A stretch of 13,165 nucleotides of DNA from Ruminococcus sp. UBA3665 (GTDB taxonomy: Bacteria > Bacillota > Clostridia > Oscillospirales > Ruminococcaceae): the NCBI GenBank assembly GCA_002373165.1, contig DFJS01000078.1:1-13165 (forward strand), in the 5' to 3' direction. Below, in pieces: positions 6,511-13,165 of the stretch (position 1 is the first letter of the stretch; the number at the start of each line of letters is the position of its first letter). The position numbers were made by a program, and so were the translations under genes. Below the pieces are notes generated by a model that did not search any database, was not told the DNA's origin, and saw only the letters and a list, made by a program, of their open reading frames with translations.

Positions 6511-7656
6511 ATGAGCGAAAAAGAAACCAATGAAATTTTATTCAACCATCAGAACAACGTTGCGCCGCTGGGACTGATTGTCATGGATAATGCCAGGGAA
6601 CTCGGCAGGAAAATTGATGATTATCTTGTCAAGTGGGCAATCAAGGGCGGTTTTCAGACAGATTCCTTTATTCTGGAAAGCGAATGCCCCCGTTTTGCCT
6701 CCGGCGACGGCAAAGGCCTGATCAAGTCTACCGTCCGCGGCAAAGATCTGTTTATTATTACGGATGTCGGCAACTACAGCTGTACGTATACTTATTTCGG
6801 CAAAGAAAATGCCATGTCTCCGGATGATCATTTCCAGGATCTGAAGCGTATCATTCAGGCCGCAGGCGGCAAGGCGCACAGAATCAATCTTATCATGCCG
6901 AATCTGTACGGCGGCCGCCAGCACAGAAGAAATTACCGCGAATCCCTCGACTGTGCCGTTGCTTTGCAGGAACTCGAACGAATGGGCGTTTCCAATATCG
7001 TAACCTTCGATGCCCATGACCCCAGAGTGCAGAACGCTGTGCCGCTGATGGGCTTTGACAATGTCATTCCGTCCTATCAGGTGCTGAAAGCAATGTTCCA
7101 TAATATCAAGGATTTTCATATCAAAAAGGACAAGTTCATGGTAGTCAGCCCCGATGAAGGCGCACTCAACCGGAACATGTTCTATGCTTCCGAACTGGGC
7201 GTTGACCTCGGCATGTTCTACAAGAGAAGAGACTATTCCAGAATTGTCAACGGCAGAAACCCGATTGTCGCTCATGAATATCTTGGAAATTCCGTAGAGG
7301 GAAAAGATATCTTCATTGCAGATGATATTATTTCTTCCGGACAGTCCGTGCTTGATATTGCTTATGAACTGAAAAAGCGCAATGCAAAGAGAATTTTCGC
7401 CTATGCAACTTATTCTATCTTTACAAACGGTCTTGACACGTTCGACAAAGCTTATGCAGACGGCTATATCAGCGGCGTATTCGGTACGAATCTGACCTAT
7501 TGTCCGCCGGAACTGCTCCAGCGCGAATGGTTCAATCCTGTGGATGTTTCCAAATATGTGGCTTATTTCATTGCATCGATCAATCATGATGTTTCTATCA
7601 GCACTGTGATTGACCCTCACGAAAAAGTACGGCAGCTGCTTGAAAAATATAACTAA
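6511..7656 (+). CDS. prs: Ribose-phosphate pyrophosphokinase (PRPP synthetase), divergent long form
   Basis: 381 residues against about 310-320 for the common bacterial enzyme. It should convert ribose 5-phosphate and ATP to PRPP and AMP, the precursor of purines, pyrimidines, His, Trp and NAD. Two phosphoribosyltransferase-type halves are visible. RQHRR (136-140) corresponds to the catalytic flexible loop (usually RQDRK), FDAHDPRVQ (166-174) to the DLH metal-binding region, and IADDIISSGQS (269-279) to the PRPP-binding loop, usually VDDMIDTAGT. The first ~20 residues and insertions explain the extra length. GAGG 9 bases upstream supports the start. It follows ppa closely, and its TAA overlaps the next ATG (TAATG), indicating coupling to the following unknown gene. 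The motifs are shifted from the classical enzyme but the key charged residues remain, so I expect it to be active. Allosteric behaviour may differ. Confidence 0.88.
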   Translation: MSEKETNEILFNHQNNVAPLGLIVMDNARELGRKIDDYLVKWAIKGGFQTDSFILESECPRFASGDGKGLIKSTVRGKDLFIITDVGNYSCTYTYFGKENAMSPDDHFQDLKRIIQAAGGKAHRINLIMPNLYGGRQHRRNYRESLDCAVALQELERMGVSNIVTFDAHDPRVQNAVPLMGFDNVIPSYQVLKAMFHNIKDFHIKKDKFMVVSPDEGALNRNMFYASELGVDLGMFYKRRDYSRIVNGRNPIVAHEYLGNSVEGKDIFIADDIISSGQSVLDIAYELKKRNAKRIFAYATYSIFTNGLDTFDKAYADGYISGVFGTNLTYCPPELLQREWFNPVDVSKYVAYFIASINHDVSISTVIDPHEKVRQLLEKYN

Positions 7657-8066
7657 TGGCATGGATTGCAGTCAGAACAGATGCCGATATTCAGCTTTTA
7701 AACGAAACATACGGCAATTTTGAAGATGCTGTGATTGTCCATATGGAATATGTCAGCGGTGATTATGTAGATGAAAATTTCTGCGGATATATGAAACAGA
7801 AAAATGATCTGAAAGTAATCTTTCAGAGATTGGATGACAATCCGTTCTCAATAGAATTATGGTTTCTTCATACCAAAACACTGCACTTTGCTTTTGTCAA
7901 CCCTGCGGATAACTGTATGTCAGACATTCTGTATGCAAAAGTTTGCAGAAACGACAGTTCCATCTTCTGGACTGTATGGAAAGATTTCGACCCCTGTGAC
8001 AAAGCCCATTTATCCGGAACGACACTTATTGAATCCGAAGAATTAAAATGGAGAATGATTAAATAA
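7656..8066 (+). CDS. Uncharacterised protein, translationally coupled to prs
   Basis: 136 residues, function not recognised. The start overlaps the prs stop as TAATG, so the gene depends on ribosomes finishing prs. The protein is soluble-looking, with no signal peptide or membrane helix, rich in aromatic and acidic residues, and has Cys at several positions. The pattern YGNFEDAVIVHMEYVSGDYVDE followed by LKVIFQRLDDNPFSIEL resembles a family of small unnamed Firmicutes proteins that I recall with a similar YVSGAYV...VIFQRQ layout; I know no function for that family. The stretch looks more A/T-rich by eye than ppa and prs, which could mean later acquisition. It lies in the ppa-prs transcript before a second unknown gene, with no promoter seen in between. 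Being a real gene is well supported by its coupling, length and the resembling family. Confidence 0.75.
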   Translation: MAWIAVRTDADIQLLNETYGNFEDAVIVHMEYVSGDYVDENFCGYMKQKNDLKVIFQRLDDNPFSIELWFLHTKTLHFAFVNPADNCMSDILYAKVCRNDSSIFWTVWKDFDPCDKAHLSGTTLIESEELKWRMIK

Positions 8067-8129
8067 AGAAATATCGATGAGCTTTAAAAATGATTATGAT
8101 AAATTGTTTGATTAAGAAAGGATACACTG

Positions 8130-8738
8130 ATGGCAAAGAATTTTAAAATTCTCCGTGAAAATGCATATTCCAGAATTGCTTTAATCAATGACGGAATTCA
8201 TGTATTAAAAAAAGATTCTGATGAAATTTCTTCGCTTTCAGTTGCTTTTGATGACAAACTTCATATTGCACTCGGTTGGGATATAGCGACTTATCATGAA
8301 GTGATTCGCATGAGCCGTGCGCCGTTCGTATTTATGAAATGGAGAGAAAGCCAAAACAAACAGATATCTTATTTTAATATACTCCGGCTGGCAATGTCAG
8401 GACCGGCAGTGAATACCGTTGTGGGATATATGCTGTGTAAGAACGGTATCATTTCGGGGCTTCAGGCAGACGAGCATCTGCTTGAAAATCAGCAGTATCT
8501 GAAATACTGCAAACTGCCTTCACTGCTGACAAGCATTCCCGATACAGAAAACGTGCTGGAAACTGCTTTCCGGAAAGTACAGGAAATGTTTCCCGGCGCG
8601 GAAATCCGTTCTCATACACAGACGGAATATATCATAGAAGTCTTTTTTACACTAGAGCGTATGCCCGTGAAACTCAGTTTTACAAGAATTGAGGAACAGC
8701 AGAAATATGTGATTTCAGGCTTTCAGTCAGATGAATAA
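8130..8738 (+). CDS. Uncharacterised 202-residue protein
   Basis: 202 residues, function not recognised. AGAAAGGA 7 bases before the ATG makes the start good. There is no signal peptide. The middle (about residues 85-112, around MSGPAVNTVVGYMLCKNGIISGL) is moderately hydrophobic but broken by Asn, Lys and Cys, so I do not call a membrane helix. The N-terminal half has a compact hydrophobic pattern around LHIALGWDIATYHEV. The C-terminal half looks alpha/beta, with FPGAEIRSHTQTEYIIEVFF. It sits 63 bases after the preceding unknown gene and just before the terminator at 8744-8767, so it is probably the last gene of the ppa-prs unit. Its job is not implied by the neighbours. An accessory or cargo gene inserted between prs and the terminator is possible. 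Confidence 0.75.
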   Translation: MAKNFKILRENAYSRIALINDGIHVLKKDSDEISSLSVAFDDKLHIALGWDIATYHEVIRMSRAPFVFMKWRESQNKQISYFNILRLAMSGPAVNTVVGYMLCKNGIISGLQADEHLLENQQYLKYCKLPSLLTSIPDTENVLETAFRKVQEMFPGAEIRSHTQTEYIIEVFFTLERMPVKLSFTRIEEQQKYVISGFQSDE

Positions 8739-8767
8739 AAAAGTCCCCGTTATCGGGGATTTTTTTA
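8736..8767. terminator. Bidirectional intrinsic terminator between convergent units
   Basis: TCCCCG (8744-8749), loop TTAT, then CGGGGA (8754-8759). The stem is extended by a wobble pair and flanked by an A-run (8736-8742) and a T-run (8760-8766), giving a U-tract on either strand. It closes the ppa-prs-unknown unit on the plus strand and can end the hydrogenase operon on the minus strand. Confidence 0.9.
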
Positions 8768-8780
8768 TTTTGCATGACAG

Positions 8781-8815
8781 GAAAAGCCGTACTGTTCAGA
8801 ACAGCACGGCTTTTC
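8781..8815 (-). terminator. Long hairpin downstream of hydA
   Basis: GAAAAGCCGTACTGTTC (8781-8797) and GAACAGCACGGCTTTTC (8799-8815) are inverted repeats of 17 bases with one mismatch. It lies 35 bases past the hydA stop. No U-run follows on the minus strand beyond the stem, so it may be an mRNA 3'-end stabilising hairpin or a weak terminator placed ahead of the stronger one at 8744-8759. Confidence 0.6.
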
Positions 8816-8849
8816 GGAAAGGATGATTTTATGGAGAAAATGAGATAAC

Positions 8850-10601
8850 TTAGTTGATAGTGCGCTTTACATAGCTTGTATGCAGCGTCTTGTGGGACTT
8901 GTGTCCGCCCGGTCTGCCGAGATATTCTTCATAGAGTTTCTTGATATCTTCATTCTTGTGAGACAGACGGAGTTCCTTGTTTGCGTCTTCGTCATAGAGA
9001 GCCTTTGCACGGAGTACGCGCAGGTCTTCAAAGTTGCGGACGCTTGCAGGCTGCTGAGGCTGACCGCCGCCGTTGACACAGCCGCCCGGACATGCCATAA
9101 TTTCGATGAAATCTACTTTTTCTTCGCCGCTCTGTACTCTGCGGAGCAGTTCGCCGGCATTGGCCAGACCGGATGCTACTGCAACTCTGATCTTTGTGCC
9201 GTTGATATCAATTTCAGAACGCTTGATGCCATCCACGCCGCGGATTTCCTTGAATTCGACAACTTCGTCTTCCTTGCCGGTCAGCTTGCAGTAAGCAGTT
9301 CTGAGAGCTGCTTCCATTACGCCGCCTGTTGCGCCGAAGATATCGCCTGCGCCGGAGGAAAGTCCGAGCGGATTGTCGAAATCCTCATCCGGCAGGGCAG
9401 TAAATTTAATTCCTGCACGGCGAATCATTCTTGCCAGTTCTCTGGTTGTCAGAACGTAATCCACATCCGGAACGCCTGCGGCATTCTGGTCATCACGCTG
9501 GCACTCGAACTTCTTGGCAGTACACGGCATCACGCTGACAACGACGATATCTTTGGGGTCTTTGCCGATTTTTTCAGCATAATATGTCTTTGCCATTGCG
9601 CCGAGCATCTGGTGCGGAGACTTGCAGCTGGACAGATTATCAATCAGATCCGGGAAATAGTGTTCACAGTATTTTACCCAGCCCGGAGAGCAGGAAGTCA
9701 TCATCGGAAGCTTGCCGCCGTTCTGGAATCTGTCAAGGAATTCGTTGGCTTCTTCCATGATAGTCAGGTCAGCACCCCAGTCGGTATCAAATACGTTATT
9801 GAAGCCGAGACGATGCAGAGCGGCTGCCATTTTGCCTTCTACGTTAGTACCGATCGGATAGCCGAACTCTTCGCCCAGAGCGGCACGAACGGCCGGAGCG
9901 GTCTGTACGATCACATACTTTGCCGGATCGGCAATTTCTTTGAATACGGCATCTGTGAAATCTTTTTCAGACAGTGCGCCGACGGGACATACTGCGATGC
10001 ACTGACCGCAGGAAACACAGCTTGTTTCGCCCAGACCCATTTCAAATGCACTGCCGATAAAGGTCTTGAAACCTCTTTCGTTTGCGCCGATGACACCGAC
10101 ACCCTGCCATTTTTCGCAGACTGCAACACAGCGGCGGCACAGAATGCACTTGTTATTGTCTCTGTACATATGCACGGCAGAATTATCAATTTCATACACA
10201 TGCTTTTCGCCTTCGTACACATCTTCATGATCAATGCCCATTTCATTGCACAGCGACTGCAATTCACAGTTTCCGCTTCTTACGCAGGAAAGGCATTTCT
10301 TGTCATGAGTAGACAGAATCAGTTCGAGGGTCTTTCTTCTGGAATCCATTACTTTCGGGGAATTTGTCAGAATTTCCGCGCCGTCGTTATTCAGCGGATA
10401 TACGCAGGAAGCTACCAGGCGGAAGCCTCTGCCCTCGTTGATTTCTACCATACAGATACGGCACGCGCCGATCTCGTTAATTTCTTTCATATAGCAGAAC
10501 GTCGGAATATCGATGCCTGCCGTGTGTGCGGCTTCCAGAACGGTTGTACCCTTGGGAACAGTAACCGGAATACCATTGATTTTTACAGTAATATCAGCCA
10601 T
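8850..10601 (-). CDS. hydA: [FeFe] hydrogenase catalytic subunit of a trimeric NAD-linked complex
   Basis: 583 residues. It reduces protons to H2 (or the reverse) at an H-cluster in the cytoplasm. In order: an N-terminal [2Fe-2S] ferredoxin domain (C36, C47, C50, C66); the His-Cys cluster H99-C103-C106-C112; two [4Fe-4S] clusters (C152, C155, C158, C162 and C195, C198, C201, C205); then the hydrogenase domain with L1 TSCSPGW (302-308), L2 MPCTAKKFE (358-366) and L3 MACPGGCVNGGGQP (502-515). The small-subunit domain is fused at the C-terminus (about 520-583). It lacks the extra C-terminal [2Fe-2S] domain I recall in the longer Thermotoga enzyme. L1 has one Cys where CpI-type enzymes have CC. 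It is the last gene of hydCBA, 24 bases after hydB, with AGGAGG at its start. The operon suggests an electron-bifurcating (group A3-type) enzyme; simple NADH-linked function cannot be excluded. Confidence 0.95.
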   Translation of the reverse strand: MADITVKINGIPVTVPKGTTVLEAAHTAGIDIPTFCYMKEINEIGACRICMVEINEGRGFRLVASCVYPLNNDGAEILTNSPKVMDSRRKTLELILSTHDKKCLSCVRSGNCELQSLCNEMGIDHEDVYEGEKHVYEIDNSAVHMYRDNNKCILCRRCVAVCEKWQGVGVIGANERGFKTFIGSAFEMGLGETSCVSCGQCIAVCPVGALSEKDFTDAVFKEIADPAKYVIVQTAPAVRAALGEEFGYPIGTNVEGKMAAALHRLGFNNVFDTDWGADLTIMEEANEFLDRFQNGGKLPMMTSCSPGWVKYCEHYFPDLIDNLSSCKSPHQMLGAMAKTYYAEKIGKDPKDIVVVSVMPCTAKKFECQRDDQNAAGVPDVDYVLTTRELARMIRRAGIKFTALPDEDFDNPLGLSSGAGDIFGATGGVMEAALRTAYCKLTGKEDEVVEFKEIRGVDGIKRSEIDINGTKIRVAVASGLANAGELLRRVQSGEEKVDFIEIMACPGGCVNGGGQPQQPASVRNFEDLRVLRAKALYDEDANKELRLSHKNEDIKKLYEEYLGRPGGHKSHKTLHTSYVKRTIN

Positions 10602-10625
10602 GATAATTAGTTCCTCCTCCTCTGA

Positions 10626-12530
10626 TTAGCCTCTGGTGATAGCGTTCGGACGGCAGTTGCTCATGCAGACACCGCACTTGATGCACTTGGAAGAATCGAT
10701 GACAAATGCAGCGCGTTTCTTGCCGGGTGCGATATAATCGCCCTGGGAAATGGCATGAACAGGACAGTTCTTTGCACACAGTCCGCAGCCGACGCATTTT
10801 TCGGCATTGACTGTAAACTGAAGCAGGTCTTTGCAGACACCTGCCGGACATTTTTTCGCCACAACGTGTGCTTCATACTCATGACGGAAGTTCTTGAGTG
10901 TGGAAAGCACGGGGTTCGGCGCAGTCTGACCCAGACCGCAGAGAGAATTTGCCTTGATATAATAGCACAGTTCTTCCAGCTTGTCCAGATCGGCCAGTTC
11001 TGCCTGACCTTTGGTAATCTTATCAAGCATTTCATACATACGCTTGGTACCGATACGGCAGGGCGTACATTTGCCGCAGGATTCGTCTACTGTGAATTCC
11101 AGGAAGAATTTCGCAATATCGACCATGCAGTTATCTTCGTCCATAACGATCAGACCGCCGGAACCCATCATAGAACCGATGGCAATCAGGTTATCATAAT
11201 CAATCGGAACGTCATAATTTTCGGGAGAAATACAGCCGCCGGAAGGACCGCCTGTCTGTGCAGCCTTGAATTTTTTGCCGTTCGGGATGCCGCCGCCGAT
11301 TTCTTCAATCACTTCGCGGAGTGTAGTACCCATCGGCACTTCTACCAGACCGGTATTTTTAATCTTGCCGCCGAGGGCGAATACTTTGGTGCCCTTGGAT
11401 TTTTCTGTACCCATAGAAGCGAACCACTGCGCACCGTTTAAGATAATCTGCGGCACGTTTGCGTAAGTTTCGACATTATTCAGGATAGTAGGCTTGCGGT
11501 ACAGACCTTTTTCGGCCGGGAACGGAGGACGCGGACGGGGTTCGCCTCTGTTGCCTTCGATAGAAGTCATCAGAGCAGTTTCTTCGCCGCATACAAATGC
11601 GCCTGCGCCGAGTCTCAGGTCAATATCAAAGCTGAAATCAGAGCCGAAAATATTCTTGCCGAGCGTACCGTATTCACGTGCCTGGGCAATGGCGATTTTC
11701 AGTCTTTCGACAGCAATGGGGTATTCTGCACGGACGTAGATATAGCCCTGTGTTGCGCCGATGGCATAGCCGGCAATGGACATAGCCTCCAGTACAACAT
11801 GGGGGTCGCCTTCGAGCACGCTTCTGTCCATAAATGCGCCGGGGTCACCTTCGTCGGCATTGCAGCATACATATTTCTGATCGGCATCCGGAACGATAGT
11901 TCTGGCGAGTTTCCACTTCATGCCTGTGGGGAAACCGCCGCCGCCGCGGCCTCTCAGACCGGAATCCAGAATTGTCTGGATAACATCTTCCGGAGTCATT
12001 TCCTTTACTACTTTGGCAAGAGCTTTATAGCCGTCTCTTGCGATATATTCATCAATATTTTCGGGATTAATCACGCCGCAGTTTCTCAGGGCAACGCGGT
12101 GCTGCTTTTTATAAAAGCTTGTTTCATTCAGGGACTTGATGCCCTCGTCCGTAACAGTTTCATCATAGAGCAGTTCTTTGACGGGATTTCCCTCTACCAG
12201 ATGTTCCTTGACAATCTGTGCGACATGTTTTGCCTTGATTCTGGAATAGAAAGTACCTTCCGGGTAGACAATCATAATCGGGCCAAGTGCGCACAGACCG
12301 AAGCAGCCGGTTCTGACAACCTGTACTTTTTCTTCCAGGCCATTGGCGATCAGTTCTTTTTCCAGGGCTTCGGCAATTGCTTCGGAGCCGGAAGAAGTAC
12401 AGCCGGTACCGCCGCAGATAAGAACATGCTTTTCGTATTTGCTTTTTGCTTCTGTCGAACCTTCATGACGGAGTTCCAGTTCCGGATGCATGGTTTCACA
12501 GATCTGCTGAATTTCCTGCAACGACTTCAT
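10626..12530 (-). CDS. hydB: NADH-binding (NuoF-like) subunit of the [FeFe] hydrogenase
   Basis: 634 residues, usual for HydB-type subunits. It binds NAD(H) and FMN and passes electrons to HydA. An N-terminal thioredoxin-like [2Fe-2S] domain has C39, C44, C76 and C80. The NuoF core includes GLRGRGGGGFPTGMKW (191-206, nucleotide and flavin loop) and CNADEGDPGAFMDR (223-236). An SLBB-like region follows. An N3-type [4Fe-4S] cluster is formed by C485, C488, C491 and C531. The C-terminal ferredoxin domain carries two [4Fe-4S] clusters (C579, C582, C585, C589 and C616, C619, C622, C626). The extra C-terminal clusters, absent from respiratory NuoF, are typical of the bifurcating or confurcating hydrogenases and their formate-dehydrogenase relatives. 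AAGGAGG 9 bases before the ATG fixes the start. It lies 30 bases after hydC and 24 before hydA in one operon. Confidence 0.95.
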   Translation of the reverse strand: MKSLQEIQQICETMHPELELRHEGSTEAKSKYEKHVLICGGTGCTSSGSEAIAEALEKELIANGLEEKVQVVRTGCFGLCALGPIMIVYPEGTFYSRIKAKHVAQIVKEHLVEGNPVKELLYDETVTDEGIKSLNETSFYKKQHRVALRNCGVINPENIDEYIARDGYKALAKVVKEMTPEDVIQTILDSGLRGRGGGGFPTGMKWKLARTIVPDADQKYVCCNADEGDPGAFMDRSVLEGDPHVVLEAMSIAGYAIGATQGYIYVRAEYPIAVERLKIAIAQAREYGTLGKNIFGSDFSFDIDLRLGAGAFVCGEETALMTSIEGNRGEPRPRPPFPAEKGLYRKPTILNNVETYANVPQIILNGAQWFASMGTEKSKGTKVFALGGKIKNTGLVEVPMGTTLREVIEEIGGGIPNGKKFKAAQTGGPSGGCISPENYDVPIDYDNLIAIGSMMGSGGLIVMDEDNCMVDIAKFFLEFTVDESCGKCTPCRIGTKRMYEMLDKITKGQAELADLDKLEELCYYIKANSLCGLGQTAPNPVLSTLKNFRHEYEAHVVAKKCPAGVCKDLLQFTVNAEKCVGCGLCAKNCPVHAISQGDYIAPGKKRAAFVIDSSKCIKCGVCMSNCRPNAITRG

Positions 12531-12560
12531 GTATAAATTCCTCCTTGTATGTAATCTGCA

Positions 12561-13052
12561 TTACTCGTATTTATCCAGAATTTCTTTTACCTTATCTGTA
12601 GTCAGGCGGCCGTAAACGTCCTCGTTGACTGTCAGAACGGGTGCAAGACCACATGCGCCGATACAGCGGCAGGCTTCCAGCGAAAATCTGCCGTCGGCAG
12701 TGCATTCGCCGTCTCCGATTCCCAGAATTTCCTGAAGCTTGTCGTAAATATCGCCGGAGCCTTTTACATAGCAAGCCGTGCCAAGACAGACTGAGATATT
12801 ATATTTGCCCTTCGGATAAAGCGAGAACTGGGCATAGAACGTAACAACTCCGTAGATTTTTTCCAGCGGGATGTTCATTTCGTCAGAAATAATTTTCTGT
12901 ACTTCGATCGGCAGATAGCCATAAACTTCCTGAGCCTGCTGTAAAACGGGCATCAGTGCGCCGGGGTCGTCTCTGTGAGCCTCGATGATCTCCCGGAGCT
13001 TTGCTTCCTGTGTGGCTGTTCCATTAAACGGAACGGTTGATTTTGCAGCCAT
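12561..13052 (-). CDS. hydC: NuoE-like [2Fe-2S] subunit of the [FeFe] hydrogenase
   Basis: 163 residues from the chosen start, normal for NuoE/HydC proteins. A helical N-terminal part (about 12-70, with PVLQQAQEVYGYLP and GVVTFYAQF) leads to a thioredoxin-like fold binding one [2Fe-2S] cluster through C89, C94, C130 and C134 (CLGTAC and CRCIGAC). It relays electrons near the NuoF-like subunit. I chose ATG 13052 because AGGAGG (13066-13061) stands 8 bases upstream. An in-frame ATG at 13082 would add ten residues whose codons include this ribosome site, and has no site of its own. It is the first gene of hydCBA. A [FeFe]-hydrogenase role rather than complex I is clear from the downstream genes. 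Confidence 0.94.
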   Translation of the reverse strand: MAAKSTVPFNGTATQEAKLREIIEAHRDDPGALMPVLQQAQEVYGYLPIEVQKIISDEMNIPLEKIYGVVTFYAQFSLYPKGKYNISVCLGTACYVKGSGDIYDKLQEILGIGDGECTADGRFSLEACRCIGACGLAPVLTVNEDVYGRLTTDKVKEILDKYE

Positions 13053-13110
13053 TGAGAATACCTCCTGATTTTGAAATTGCATGAAATATAATTCTTACAT
13101 GCTTACAGAT

Positions 13111-13119
13111 ATTATAACA
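13111..13119 (-). promoter_or_regulatory. Promoter -10 region of the hydCBA operon
   Basis: On the minus strand TGTTATAAT (13119-13111) is an extended -10 box with perfect TATAAT. The -35 position falls at the edge of a ten-base T-run and reads only TAGATT, a poor match, so the promoter probably relies on the extended -10. The start would be near 13104, about 52 bases before the hydC ATG. I saw no clear Rex-type operator in the short upstream stretch available. Confidence 0.7.
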
Positions 13120-13165
13120 TGAAGCAAAAAAAAAATCTATTCGTAAACTAGACTAACATTCAACA

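Noticed and set aside
6538..7662. 374-codon minus-strand frame opposite prs
   Set aside because: Antisense to a well-supported PRPP synthetase gene; no motifs.
8077..8115. 12-codon open frame (MSFKNDYDKLFD) between the two unknown genes
   Set aside because: Ribosome site is weak and the frame is tiny. It could be a leader peptide or the remnant of a gene start, but nothing in the sequence decides this.
8880..10610. 576-codon open frame on the plus strand opposite hydA
   Set aside because: It lies wholly antisense to a clear hydrogenase gene and its translation has no recognisable motif; the open frame follows from the codon bias of hydA.
11799..12536. 245-codon plus-strand frame opposite hydB
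   Set aside because: Antisense shadow of hydB, no convincing ribosome site or known motif.
13120..13165. Rex-type redox operator upstream of hydCBA
   Set aside because: TGTTGAATGTTAG and similar stretches do not form the TTGTTAA...TTAACAA symmetry expected, and the window ends here.

Overview
The window looks like a chromosomal segment of an anaerobic, fermentative member of the Clostridia, most like Ruminococcus or related Oscillospiraceae. The reasons are a complete hydCBA operon for a trimeric NAD-linked [FeFe] hydrogenase, strong AGGAGG-type ribosome binding sites, SigA-type promoters, a plant-polysaccharide-type GH2 enzyme, and a clostridial ECF sigma/anti-sigma pair. The genus is an inference from gene content, not a search result. 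I see no mobile element, CRISPR array, rRNA or tRNA.

Layout. Bases 1-2349 (+) hold a GH2 glycoside hydrolase cut off by the left edge. It converges on an operon on the minus strand (4313 down to 2438) encoding an ECF sigma factor and a membrane anti-sigma factor with a long Pro/Glu/Thr-rich outer linker; a shared hairpin separates the two. The divergent region 4314-4497 carries a candidate ECF promoter (minus), a perfect A/T palindrome and a SigA promoter (plus). Next on the plus strand come a diaminopimelate-decarboxylase-like gene with its own terminator (4498-5781), then a unit driven by a near-ideal promoter at 5895-5923: inorganic pyrophosphatase, a divergent PRPP synthetase, and two uncharacterised genes (7656-8066 and 8130-8738), ending at a hairpin with U-runs on both strands. 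From the right, the minus-strand operon hydC-hydB-hydA (13052 down to 8850) runs toward this point. Its promoter is at the extreme right edge.

How it works together. HydC (NuoE-like), HydB (NuoF-like, FMN and NADH) and HydA (H-cluster catalytic subunit) should form a cytoplasmic complex that disposes of electrons from NADH, probably together with reduced ferredoxin, as H2. The pyrophosphatase and PRPP synthetase form a housekeeping nucleotide-metabolism unit. The decarboxylase supplies lysine if the annotation is right. The sigma/anti-sigma pair is a self-contained signal-transduction module whose outer domain presumably senses something at the envelope.

Most of the window is ordinary core metabolism. 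The parts most worth a second look are the two unknown genes attached to ppa-prs, the sigma/anti-sigma module with a possible second start inside the anti-sigma gene, the palindrome between the divergent promoters, and the Ser-containing L1 motif of HydA.
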